A stretch of 64,000 bases of DNA, taken from assembly GCF_010119545.1 (NCBI RefSeq), contig NZ_JAAEAA010000005.1:175718-239717 (forward strand), given 5' to 3'. Source of the stretch: Pontibacter fetidus (GTDB lineage: Bacteria > Bacteroidota > Bacteroidia > Cytophagales > Hymenobacteraceae). The notes under the pieces are model-generated. The model ran no database searches. It was not told the DNA's origin and saw only the letters and a program-made list of their open reading frames with translations. Of the stretch, positions 53,348 to 60,819 are shown piece after piece. A program made the translations under genes and the position numbers. Each line of letters opens with the position of its first letter. The stretch's first letter is position 1.

Positions 53348-55786
53348 ATGAAAATGAAAAATTTACAACACATCCTCATCTTGCTGCTATTTGTTTTACC
53401 GCTGGCAGGCTTTAGCCAGGCAACTGGTTTTTTAACAGGCACTGTAAAAGATGAACAGGGGCAGCCAGTAGGTTTTGCCACTATAGCGCTTTTAAATGCT
53501 ACCAACGCTACAGTTGTTAACGGCACCACCGCCGATGCCGAAGGCAGGTTCCAGATAAAATCTCCGGCAAAAGGAACGTACTTTCTGCGCTTCAACTTTC
53601 TGGGATATACACAACTGGATGCTGCACCTTTTGAAGTAACCACTGACAATTTTACGAAAGACTTCGGAAGCACAACCTTAAAAGAGAATGCACAGGTATT
53701 GCAGGAAGTGGTAGTACAGGCGATGCGCCCAAGCGTGGTTACTTACGCAGATAAAACGGTGGTAAATGTAGCTGGTACAGCCATGGCCGCCGGAAGTTCG
53801 GCTTACGAGGTGTTGTCTAAATCTCCGGGTGTATGGATAGATCAGAACGGGGACCTGAAACTTAATGGCAAAGCCGATGTAAAAGTGATGATCAATAACA
53901 AACTGGTTTACATGACTGGTAAGGAGCTGCAAAGCCTGCTCCAGAATGTGTCCGGAGACAATATCAAAGAACTGGAGATCATCACTAATCCGTCTGCCAA
54001 GTATGATGCCGAAGGCGCGTCGGGTATCATCAACATTAACCTGAAGAAGAACAAAGACACGGGCCTTAACGGCAGCCTGCACGCGGGTTACCAATACAAC
54101 CAACTGAACGGCTATACAACCGGTGCGGAAGTAAACTATAAAAAAGGCCCCTGGAACTCGTTTGCCAGCTTTGATTTTGCAGAGCGTGCCAACTTCAGAA
54201 CAAACAAAATGAAACGCACCTTCCGGAACCAGCAGGACAGCCAACTTAGCCAGGACCTGCGAGAGGAAGGAACACGAACAGTACCTACCTTAAGGCTGGG
54301 CACCGATGTTGACCTTACCACACGACATAGTATCGGTTTTATGGCCGACGCATCTGTTTACAACACCGAAAACAACATCAGAACTATAGCTAAGCTGGCA
54401 GATGGCAACCCGGAAAAGGATGTGCTGATTGATGCGCTGAACAACGGAAAAGCTTATAAACAGAACAGCACCCTAAACCTGCATTACCTGGGTAAATTAG
54501 ATACGCTGGGTACTACCTTATCTGCCGACCTGGATTATGTGCGCCTCTACAGCCAGGATGATGCCACCTTCCTGAACCGCTTGGATAGCCTGGGCGTACC
54601 GGCCGGTGTAACTATAAACCGCCTGCAATACGACAACCCGAACAACTACGACATTTACGCTGCCAAAGCAGATTTTACCAAAACTATAGGTAAGGCAGGT
54701 AAACTGGAACTGGGCGCAAAAGCAAGCCGGGTGATATCGGACAACGAGTTAAAATTTTACGAAGAGACGGACGGGACCATGCAGCCGGACGCAAAGCGCA
54801 GCAACCATTTTATTTACAAAGAAAATATTGTAGCAGCGTATACCGCTTACACCACAGCCATAGGTAAAAAACTAACGGTGCAGGCAGGTCTGCGTGCCGA
54901 GCAAACCTTTGCAACCGGTAACTCGGTTACGCTAAAGCACAAAACAAACAGAGATTACCTGAGCCTTTTCCCTACGTTGTTTCTTCAGCATACCGTAAAC
55001 GAGAATTACCAGGTAAGTTACTCCTACAGCCGCCGCGTAGACAGGCCGCAGTATAGTGCTCTTAACCCTTTTATCTTCTACATCGATCCTTATTCCTGGG
55101 TGGTGGGTAATCCATACTTAAAGCCGCAGTATACCAACGCTTTTACAGTAACCCAGACCATTAACCAACGCTACAATGTAGTAGTGGGCTACGCGGTAAC
55201 AAAAGACTTTATAGCCGAAATACCGGTGCAGGATGCCGGGGCCAAAACCACTTATTTTGAGCAGCAGAACCTGAAGGAGATGAAGAATTTTAATGCAACG
55301 CTGGTAGCTCCAATCCAGGTTTCCCCGAAATGGCAGATCAACAATACAGCTGTTGTTTTGTACCAGCAGTTTACCGACGAGCAGGAACAGCAACTACTGC
55401 AAAACAAGCAGGTTTCTTTTGTGCTGCAATCAAGCCAAGCCGTGCAAATGCCTAAGGATATACGCCTTGAACTAAACGCAGCCTACCAGGGTCCGGTAGC
55501 TTATGGGTTGTATCGCATAGATGCTAACTGGGGAATAGATGCCGGCCTGAAGCGTTCTTTTATGGACGATAAACTGGATATAAGTATGAGCGTTACCGAC
55601 ATCTTTAAAACCAAACAAGTGCTGGGAACTATAAACATAACTGGCAACACAATTGAGTCCGATCAGTACAGGGGCACCCAAAGCTTTAAGATCAATTTTC
55701 GGTACCGCTTCAGCAGAGGCAGTGAGTTTAAGTCGAATAAGAAAAACATAAACCTGGATGAGGTGAACAGAGCAGGAGGTAAATAA
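53348..55786 (+). CDS. Outer membrane beta-barrel receptor (TonB-dependent type)
   Basis: This 812-residue protein has signal peptide MKMKNLQHILILLLFVLPLAGFSQ. A carboxypeptidase-D-like domain (about 27-105, FLTGTVKDEQGQPVGFATIALLN) is followed by a plug-like region (VVVQAMRPSVVTYADKTVVNVAGTAMAAGSSAYEVLSKSPGVWIDQNGDLKLNGKADVKVMIN). A large barrel follows, with YSYSRRVDRPQYSALNPFIFYIDPYSWVVGNPYLKPQYTN, the hallmark of the OMP_b-brl_3 group. The terminal residues (RGSEFKSNKKNINLDEVNRAGGK) extend past the last strand. An internal start at 53354 (MKN) is possible. Regulation by the neighbouring LytS/LytT pair is likely. The ligand is unknown. Confidence 0.9.
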   Translation: MKMKNLQHILILLLFVLPLAGFSQATGFLTGTVKDEQGQPVGFATIALLNATNATVVNGTTADAEGRFQIKSPAKGTYFLRFNFLGYTQLDAAPFEVTTDNFTKDFGSTTLKENAQVLQEVVVQAMRPSVVTYADKTVVNVAGTAMAAGSSAYEVLSKSPGVWIDQNGDLKLNGKADVKVMINNKLVYMTGKELQSLLQNVSGDNIKELEIITNPSAKYDAEGASGIININLKKNKDTGLNGSLHAGYQYNQLNGYTTGAEVNYKKGPWNSFASFDFAERANFRTNKMKRTFRNQQDSQLSQDLREEGTRTVPTLRLGTDVDLTTRHSIGFMADASVYNTENNIRTIAKLADGNPEKDVLIDALNNGKAYKQNSTLNLHYLGKLDTLGTTLSADLDYVRLYSQDDATFLNRLDSLGVPAGVTINRLQYDNPNNYDIYAAKADFTKTIGKAGKLELGAKASRVISDNELKFYEETDGTMQPDAKRSNHFIYKENIVAAYTAYTTAIGKKLTVQAGLRAEQTFATGNSVTLKHKTNRDYLSLFPTLFLQHTVNENYQVSYSYSRRVDRPQYSALNPFIFYIDPYSWVVGNPYLKPQYTNAFTVTQTINQRYNVVVGYAVTKDFIAEIPVQDAGAKTTYFEQQNLKEMKNFNATLVAPIQVSPKWQINNTAVVLYQQFTDEQEQQLLQNKQVSFVLQSSQAVQMPKDIRLELNAAYQGPVAYGLYRIDANWGIDAGLKRSFMDDKLDISMSVTDIFKTKQVLGTINITGNTIESDQYRGTQSFKINFRYRFSRGSEFKSNKKNINLDEVNRAGGK

Positions 55787-55854
55787 GCCACAACTACAGG
55801 ACACTGGCTTAAACACTAAATAGCATTAAGTTCTGATTTTGTCCTGAATCAGAA

Positions 55855-55890
55855 GAGGCGCTTGCCCTGGTGGCAGGTGCCTCCTTTTTT
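55855..55890 (+). terminator. Rho-independent terminator of the receptor gene
   Basis: Stem GAGGCGCTTGCC pairs with GGCAGGTGCCTC (two mismatch/wobble positions), with a 5-base loop, then TTTTTT. It lies 68 bp after the stop. Confidence 0.85.
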
Positions 55891-56942
55891 CTGCATAGTT
55901 AAGCAGCGCAAGTGCTAACTTTTTACATTTACAAACTATAGACAGCTACAAGCGGCAGGTAACTATAGTTAAATTTTACCATCACGGTCAGTTGTTCTAA
56001 GGCACGTGCCCCGCATCTTGTTCACTTTAAGCTCCTGGCTAATAAAAAGCAGATAGGATTGAAGGATATTGAAACAAAAGATCGTTCTATGTGCTATGGG
56101 TAGTGTGCTTATAGTTGTACGCAGCGGAAGGAATTTACGAACTGGTAAACGAAAATTTGCCAGCTTTAACTACCCGGTACCCGAAATGAAAATGTATTTT
56201 CGTGAGAGCGTATAACTATAAACCTGATGTATAGGTATGGGCCGTTAAGCTCCAACACGTTTTACAAATAGACCAGACTAAATAATGGGTACCAGAGCAG
56301 AAGACCAACAAAAGAAGCAGCGACAGAAAGAATTTAAGGAGAGAAAAGAGCACCAGGAACTTCTGAAAGCCGAAGCAAAAAAAGCGAAAAAAGCTTCGCC
56401 TGGAAATACGAACGCATCAAATAAACTGCCCCAAAGCGAAGATTAAACTATACTCATCTTCCCAGAATAGTACCATGTGTTTTGCCCTGGCATCGGTTTC
56501 TTGTTCAGAGCGAAAAACCCAGGCGAGCCTTCGGTAGCTACAAACTAAGGCTTCTCATTTACCAGTGTATCCCAAATCTGGTAACGCTGCTTTCAGAGCA
56601 TATGCCCCTAGTTCAGAAGCCGTTGATCTGACAGATTTTGGCCAGAATTCGTAAACTTAGTTACGATGTGGTAAAACCTTGACTTGCAGTTTGGTTTAAC
56701 ATCCTTGCCTTATTTTTTGCCGGCACCCGGCAAATTGATTTTCCTGGTACAGTAAAGGGTGGAAGCCCGAAACGCTAACTGCTACGACTTACCAGACGGA
56801 TTTTTACTTAAATGCCCTCTCTTTTAATACTATAGTTGTAACCCCAGGTCTTGTTGTATCATCTTACAGCTGTATACTTTACTTCCCACCAGTTGTTTTG
56901 TCTGCCTCTGAACTAGAATGCTTTTAAGTAATTAATAAAGCC
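55891..56942. other. Long intergenic region with one possible small gene
   Basis: About 1.05 kb without a long frame. It contains the small frame at 56285-56446 and a MITE-end relic (GGGCCGTTAAGCTCC at 56239). CTATAG motifs lie near 55938, 55964 and 56831. The promoter of the PKD lipoprotein must lie near 56830-56940. Nothing else was recognised. Confidence 0.5.
56285..56446 (+). CDS. Small charged protein, unknown function (53 residues)
   Basis: An ATG at 56285 opens a 53-residue frame reading MGTRAEDQQKKQRQKEFKERK, then mostly K, E, Q and A, and ending NKLPQSED. It would be a single charged helix rich in Lys and Glu with a polar tail. No Shine-Dalgarno sequence is obvious, as is common in this phylum. 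The even charge pattern and lack of hydrophobic stretches look selected and not random, but without a comparison it is only a candidate gene. Confidence 0.45.
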   Translation: MGTRAEDQQKKQRQKEFKERKEHQELLKAEAKKAKKASPGNTNASNKLPQSED

Positions 56943-57395
56943 ATGAAAACCTCATTTTACCTATCTGTTATTTTTATCTGGACGATGCTTTTACTTGCTG
57001 CTGGTTGCAGTAATGGTGATGATCCCGATCCGGCACCGATTGATCCGGCGGGTAACAAGAAACAACCCATAGCCAATGCAGGAGCGGATCTGCGTATTTA
57101 TCTGCCCGTGGACAGTGTTAAACTGGTTGGCAGCGGAACCGATGCCGATGGTACCATAGCTAAATACGAGTGGGCAAAGCTAAGCGGGCCTGCATCCTAT
57201 AATCTTATCAATTCTACTGCAGCTGAAGCCAAAGTGAAAAACTTAATTGAAGGAGATTATGCATTTACTTTAAAAGTAACAGACAACGATGGTTTGTCTG
57301 ATGCTGACACGGTACTTGTTATAGTTGGCCCGCCCTGCAATTGTGCACCTGATTGCGACCCTATAGGTGACCCCTGCAATCCCTGGGATTATTAA
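56943..57395 (+). CDS. PKD-domain lipoprotein
   Basis: This 150-residue protein has lipoprotein signal peptide MKTSFYLSVIFIWTMLLLAAGC (lipobox LAAGC) and an acidic spacer DDPDPAPIDPAG. One PKD/Ig-like domain follows (about 40-128, PIANAGADLRIYLPVDSVKLVGSGTDADGTIAKYEWAKLSG through TLKVTDNDGLSDADTVLVIV). A short cysteine-rich tail (CNCAPDCDPIGDPCNPWDY) has five cysteines in 19 residues. The PKD part probably mediates binding at the cell surface. The tail may be disulphide-bonded or bind metal. It is a single gene. Confidence 0.85.
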   Translation: MKTSFYLSVIFIWTMLLLAAGCSNGDDPDPAPIDPAGNKKQPIANAGADLRIYLPVDSVKLVGSGTDADGTIAKYEWAKLSGPASYNLINSTAAEAKVKNLIEGDYAFTLKVTDNDGLSDADTVLVIVGPPCNCAPDCDPIGDPCNPWDY

Positions 57396-57642
57396 CGTGA
57401 TGAAACTGCATCGTGCATACCTAAACTGGTCATAGCTCACTAGTCAAACCAAAAATGCCTTTCCACATTAAATGGAGCAGCTTTTTATAGTTGTAGACCA
57501 TATGCTGCAACCGGCGAAACTAAGCCAACATCAAATCAGTTTAGGATTGATTTCAAGTAAAGGTGTATGATAAAATCTGGCAAAAGTGCTGGGTTTGTAC
57601 CTACAAAAAGCCAGTTGGTGTATCTTTTTTCTTAAGGTATAA

Positions 57643-57682
57643 GGGCTTGTTTAAGTTTGGACATCACTTAAACAACAAGCCC
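57643..57682 (+). repeat. Long hairpin abutting the start of the truncated receptor
   Basis: Arms GGGCTTGTTTAAGT (57643-57656) and ACTTAAACAACAAGCCC (57666-57682, 3 extra bases) surround TTGGACATC. The second arm ends one base before the ATG at 57684. This could be a regulatory stem covering the ribosome-binding region, or paired insertion-sequence ends left as a scar. Confidence 0.5.
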
Positions 57683-57683
57683 C

Positions 57684-58088
57684 ATGAAATCAACATTACT
57701 TAAAACACTAGCATTCGTTTTATACAGCCTGAGTACATATACTTCTTTCGCCCAGACCACTACAGGGCAGCTGGCAGGCACGGTACAGGACAGTTTAAAC
57801 CAGAAAGCAGTACCTTTTGCAACTATAATATTAAAAAAACATACAGATGCCGGATTTGTGCAGGTAACTGTGGCAGACGACAAAGGCAGCTTCAGTTTTG
57901 AGAACCTACAGCAAGGCTTATACTTTGTACACACAAATTTCCTGGGATATAAGAAGAAGCAGGTAGATTCTTTACAGGTAGTAGGCGCCGGTAAAACGCT
58001 TCAGTTGCGTATCGCTTTAGCTGAAGATACCCGCTTGCTGATAGAAGTGACAGTAGTTGGTCAGCGACCATTTTTGAAATACTTTTAA
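57684..58088 (+). pseudogene. TonB-dependent receptor, N-terminal fragment
   Basis: 134 residues: signal peptide (MKSTLLKTLAFVLYSLSTYTSFAQ), a complete carboxypeptidase-D-like domain (TGQLAGTVQDSLNQKAVPFATIILKK to QLRIALAED) and the start of the plug (IEVTVVGQRPFLKYF), then a stop. Full members of this group continue for about 650 more residues. The DNA after 58088 does not resume the frame and soon becomes the left end of the cassette array. It is a truncated receptor gene, probably cut by the array or by an earlier rearrangement. Confidence 0.75.
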
Positions 58089-58145
58089 AATGGCATATGT
58101 AAAGTTTTTATCTGGTTCGTCCAAGGCATTATCTGTAATTCCTCT

Positions 58146-58215
58146 TACCACCAAATGGGTTGGTGCAGCCGATGGACGTGGCGGAGCCAGGCACAAAGGC
58201 TGAACTGGGTTGGCA
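58146..58215 (-). repeat. attC-like site 10 (degenerate, array terminus)
   Basis: The right box is GTTGGCA (58209-58215). The left box is decayed (around ACCACCAAA). The inner centre GTGGCGGAGCCAG matches other sites. The right box pairs with the start of cassette 9 (ATTGGCA on the minus strand at 58815-58809) at 6 of 7 bases. As the last site it marks the end of the array. Confidence 0.55.
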
Positions 58216-58226
58216 CCTGTTATTTT

Positions 58227-58520
58227 TCAGATTGTCTTCTTCTGAGGATTTTGCCTGTTATCGAATAAGGCGAGAATGTATATAGTTTCTTCTTTCTGCT
58301 TATAAAGAATGGTGGTGTGTCTGTGCAGCAAAAATCCTCTAATATCTTTTTCAGGACTTTCTAATGTACCTATTTGAGGGTACTTAACAAGTAGTTCTAA
58401 AAACTTGAATATTCTATAAGTAAATGTTTGCGCTGTTTTTTCTCCAAATTCCTGCTGCAGATAGTTTTGTAAATCAGCTAATTGTTTGCTTGCTCGCTTG
58501 TTCCAAACTATCTGAGCCAT
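58227..58520 (-). CDS. RelE/ParE-family toxin (cassette 9)
   Basis: This 97-residue protein reads MAQIVWNKRASKQLADLQNYLQQEFGEKTAQTFTYRIFKFLELLVKYPQIGTLE. This is the ParE/RelE N-terminal helical hairpin, and it ends in the beta-strand core IRGFLLHRHTTILYKQKEETIYILALFDNRQNP, with the usual LFDxRQNP signature. RelE relatives cut mRNA on the ribosome, while ParE relatives poison gyrase. Sequence alone does not decide. It overlaps the upstream antitoxin gene by 13 bp. Toxin-antitoxin cassettes stabilise large arrays. Confidence 0.9.
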   Translation of the reverse strand: MAQIVWNKRASKQLADLQNYLQQEFGEKTAQTFTYRIFKFLELLVKYPQIGTLESPEKDIRGFLLHRHTTILYKQKEETIYILALFDNRQNPQKKTI

Positions 58521-58747
58521 TTAGAGTTTCTTCTTTTCATCTCTTCCTGAGATATCCAGGCAGATTGGTTACCAATTTCGCTCTCACTTGCTAAAACTTC
58601 CTGTTTCTGAGCTTCAGTTAAGCTGGCCCAAAGGCTTCCTTCTTTGTAATTTCTTCTACTGGAAAGAATCATGAAGATGTCTTCTAATAATTTTTCATCA
58701 TTAGTGGTATCAATCAGTTTATGCAAATCCTCCTTTATAGCTGCCAT
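58508..58747 (-). CDS. Antitoxin of the RelE/ParE pair (cassette 9)
   Basis: This 79-residue protein, MAAIKEDLHKLIDTTNDEKLLEDIFMILSSR..., is followed by an acidic, flexible C-terminal half (LTEAQKQEVLASESEIGNQSAWISQEEMKRRNSKWLR). The C-terminal pattern LTEAQKQEVLxSExEI... with ISxEEMKRR is typical of Bacteroidota ParE/RelE antitoxins that wrap the toxin. The antitoxin gene comes first and overlaps the toxin gene. The 62-bp leader between the cassette boundary and the ATG is long enough for its own promoter. Confidence 0.8.
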   Translation of the reverse strand: MAAIKEDLHKLIDTTNDEKLLEDIFMILSSRRNYKEGSLWASLTEAQKQEVLASESEIGNQSAWISQEEMKRRNSKWLR

Positions 58748-58808
58748 ATCTAAACTTTTTGAAAATATACGAATAAATTCAATTTTTATCCTTTTTAACT
58801 TTTCTACG

Positions 58809-58874
58809 TGCCAATGTTACTCGTGCAGCTGAAGCCCGAAGCGTTGCAAGGGTTGCGGCTACACCAGGTTACGG
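58809..58874 (-). repeat. attC-like site 9
   Basis: Left box TGCCAAT (last base changed from C), right box GTTACGG (58868-58874). Inner arms CGTGCAGC / GGCTACAC are imperfect. The centre GAAGCCCGAAGCGTTGCAAGG closely resembles site 3. The right box is the exact complement of the start of cassette 8. Confidence 0.7.
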
Positions 58875-58890
58875 AGTAGTAATTCTTCTT

Positions 58891-59202
58891 TTAGAGCTCA
58901 ATAGAGATTTTCACTTTTCCGCCCAATCCTTTTTCCACAATGTCGAATAAGGTTTTGAGCGTGAGATTACTTCCGTCGTTTTCAACTCTGGATATGTAAG
59001 TTCTTTTCTTGTCAATTATTTCACCTAATTCTTGCTGGGTAAGGTGGCGAGCTTCACGGGCTTTTTTTAGCTCAAGCCCAATTTTAAACGATTCGAACTC
59101 CCTGTCAAGGTTATCACGTCGCTCTGTGCCTTTCATTCCGTATACTCTGTTCTTGATGTCTGCCCAAGAACTAACTTCTCTTTCTTTATCTTTTCCCTTC
59201 AT
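58891..59202 (-). CDS. XRE-type HTH antitoxin (HigA-like, cassette 8)
   Basis: This 103-residue protein has an N-terminal segment MKGKDKEREVSSWADIKNRVYGMKGTERRDNLDREFESFKIGLELKKAREARH, then the helix-turn-helix LTQQELGEIIDKKRTYISRVENDGSNLTLKTLFDIVEKGL. It is the DNA-binding antitoxin of a HigBA-type pair. It overlaps the toxin frame by 17 bp. The palindrome at 59551-59566 upstream of the toxin start is the likely autorepression operator. Confidence 0.9.
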   Translation of the reverse strand: MKGKDKEREVSSWADIKNRVYGMKGTERRDNLDREFESFKIGLELKKAREARHLTQQELGEIIDKKRTYISRVENDGSNLTLKTLFDIVEKGLGGKVKISIEL

Positions 59203-59527
59203 AATATTCAGCCATTAATTGTAGTGCCTTTTCAATCTCTTTCTTTGGTGTTTTCTGTGTTTTCTTCTGGAAGCCGTTAAGTAGAATGACCAGCTTGCCT
59301 TCGTCGAAAAAACAGAAGACCCGCCAAATGTTGGAAGCAAGTTGTACGCGTGCTTCATAAAGCCCATCTGTGCCTGCCAAGTGCTTCAGGTAATTTTGAG
59401 GCACCCGCTCAAGCGTTTCTATCGCTTCCAAAATCTTGAATATCTTATCCTGCACCTTTGTTGGTTGCTCCTATAAGAAATCTTCAAAGTAGTTTTTGTA
59501 GGCGATGATTTCTCTGATTTTCTCCAT
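59186..59527 (-). pseudogene. HigB/RelE-type toxin with in-frame amber stop (cassette 8)
   Basis: The full frame from the ATG at 59527 reads MEKIREIIAYKNYFEDFL, then TAG (59471-59473, codon 19), then EQPTKVQDKIFKILEAIETLERVPQNYLKHLAGTDGLYEARVQLASNIWRVFCFFDEGKLVILLNGFQKKTQKTPKKEI. Both parts match Gp49/HigB-type toxins, so the stop interrupts a real gene. A GTG at 59455 could restart translation, giving 89 residues without the first helix. The partner antitoxin is intact. The stop may be true inactivation, as often seen when toxins are tamed. Confidence 0.8.
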
Positions 59528-59550
59528 CTGCTGTATTTTCAACAGTAAAT

Positions 59551-59566
59551 GTAACTTAAAAGTTAC
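59551..59566. promoter_or_regulatory. Palindromic operator upstream of the HigBA-type pair
   Basis: GTAACTTAAAAGTTAC has perfect 7-bp arms and lies 24 bp upstream of the toxin ATG. Outer arms GTAAAT / ATTTAC (59545 and 59571) extend it. This is a typical place for HigA autorepression. Confidence 0.55.
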
Positions 59567-59607
59567 TATAATTTACAAAAAAATATTTCTTTATACTTCC
59601 TTATTTC

Positions 59608-59675
59608 CCGTAACGGGTTCGTGCTATGATATGGGTGAGGCGTAGCCGACACCTGTATTATGCACCTTGTTAGTC
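59608..59675 (-). repeat. attC-like site 8
   Basis: Left box CCGTAAC (59608-59614), right box GTTAGTC (59669-59675). Inner arms GTGCTATGATA / TATTATGCAC surround the centre AGGCGTAGCCGA. The right box overlaps the stop codon of the lipoprotein gene at 59675. Confidence 0.8.
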
Positions 59676-60277
59676 TATTGCTGTTCTTTGTTTACCAATA
59701 GACTATTCAGTAGCACAGCACATATCTTATTTTCCAAAAGCAACAGTTCAAGGCTTAATACTGACAGCGGTCTTTGCGTTAGTTTTTGCTGGTTGAAGTA
59801 AGGTATCTCACTTAAGAACTGGTTCTGGACAATATATTCTGTAACCTTCATTAGGTCCTTATCTGAAGAGCCTGCCTTTGCCTTAGCTTTAGTGAGCAAA
59901 TCAGTTAATCTGGCTTCTACTTTCAATTCTTTATAGATTTGTGCTCCTTTCTCCCCACTTTCCCTTGGATTCATAAAAGTGCCATTTTCAGCTATCCCAC
60001 CAGTTTGTTCAATATATTTCATAGCTAAGGTATCTATCACCATAGCAATTTCCAGTACATCTTGATGAAGCTCTGGGTTATGACTTTGAGGGATTTTTAC
60101 TTCAATTAAAGGATAGTAATCGAATCTGTTTGATACATTCAAACCTACTGCATAGGCTGATAAATCTTTTAAGTCATCTTCTGCTAAGGAAGAATGGCTC
60201 TCGGCACAACCTGTTATGAGTAAAGAGAATGAAAAAAGAACGATTAAACTTGTCCTTGAAAGGTAAAGATTCAGCAT
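59675..60277 (-). CDS. Lipoprotein, unknown function (cassette 7)
   Basis: This 200-residue protein has signal peptide and lipobox MLNLYLSRTSLIVLFSFSLLITGC. The mature part is mostly helical and polar (DDLKDLSAYAVGLNVSNRFDYYPLIEVK, EARLTDLLTKAKAKAGSSDKDLMKVTEYI) with a hydrophobic leucine-rich C-terminal stretch (LSVLSLELLLLENKICAVLLNSLL). The family is not recognised. The stop codon overlaps the attC box and the start is 27 bp from the cassette boundary, so it has no promoter of its own. Confidence 0.75.
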   Translation of the reverse strand: MLNLYLSRTSLIVLFSFSLLITGCAESHSSLAEDDLKDLSAYAVGLNVSNRFDYYPLIEVKIPQSHNPELHQDVLEIAMVIDTLAMKYIEQTGGIAENGTFMNPRESGEKGAQIYKELKVEARLTDLLTKAKAKAGSSDKDLMKVTEYIVQNQFLSEIPYFNQQKLTQRPLSVLSLELLLLENKICAVLLNSLLVNKEQQ

Positions 60278-60303
60278 TACTTTTTATTTATGTTTGAGAT
60301 TTA

Positions 60304-60369
60304 GCCTAACGGTTGGTACATAAAGTGAGCAAGGCATAGCCGCAGCTTGGCTTATGTGCAATGTTGTGC
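60304..60369 (-). repeat. attC-like site 7
   Basis: Left box GCCTAAC (a full RYYYAAC match), right box GTTGTGC. Inner arms GTACATAA / TTATGTGC surround the centre AAGGCATAGCCGCAG. The right box is the exact complement of the start of cassette 6. Confidence 0.8.
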
Positions 60370-60378
60370 AAAGTATTT

Positions 60379-60747
60379 TTAGTATTGGCTTGTTGAAGCA
60401 AAAACGGTGTCTTTTTCAATTTTGAAAACAACTCGACTGTCGAGAGAGCCACCGTTGGTATAGTATCCAGCTTTACTTATTTCTTTTTCACCATTCTCAC
60501 GAGTAAATTCTAACACATAACTCCCGTCTATCTTATTTTCACTCATTCTTAAAAAATCAGAAACTCTTTCATTAGTGCTTATGGCTGCAAAATCAACAGA
60601 ATTTAATTTTTCAGACGTTGTAAACTTCACGTCATAGATGGGAGCTGCTGAATTATTTTCAATTTCAACTTCTATTCCATTTTCTCGAAATAAGTAACAG
60701 GAGTTCAAAGTCAGAGCCGTGATTAGTAAATAAGTCAGTTTCTTCAT
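60379..60747 (-). CDS. Lipoprotein, unknown function (cassette 6)
   Basis: This 122-residue protein starts MKKLTYLLITALTLNSC, a lipoprotein signal with the cysteine at position 17. The rest is beta-rich (GIEVEIENNSAAPIYDVKFTTSEKLNS, YVLEFTRENGEKEISKAGYYTNGG, RVVFKIEKDTVFAST) and reads like a single immunoglobulin-like sandwich. The family is not recognised. The start is about 20 bp from the cassette boundary and the stop 10 bp from the attC site. Confidence 0.75.
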   Translation of the reverse strand: MKKLTYLLITALTLNSCYLFRENGIEVEIENNSAAPIYDVKFTTSEKLNSVDFAAISTNERVSDFLRMSENKIDGSYVLEFTRENGEKEISKAGYYTNGGSLDSRVVFKIEKDTVFASTSQY

Positions 60748-60766
60748 TTTGGATGATATTTATTAT

Positions 60767-60819
60767 GCACAACGTTTTTGCTATAAAGTGGCGAAGCTAA
60801 CTTATAGGTTTTGTTGTAC
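60767..60819 (-). repeat. attC-like site 6 (shortest, 53 bp)
   Basis: Left box GCACAAC, right box GTTGTAC. Inner arms CTATAAAGT / AACTTATAG surround GGCGAAGCT. The right box is the exact complement of the start of cassette 5. The end of the cassette 5 gene runs into it. Confidence 0.8.

Noticed and set aside
56239..56253. GGGCCGTTAAGCTCC as a third MITE copy
   Set aside because: Only one terminal repeat is recognisable. The body and other end are missing, so it is at most a relic.
57643..57682. Hairpin as a terminator of the PKD lipoprotein gene
   Set aside because: It lies about 250 bp after that stop, has no T-run and abuts the next start codon.
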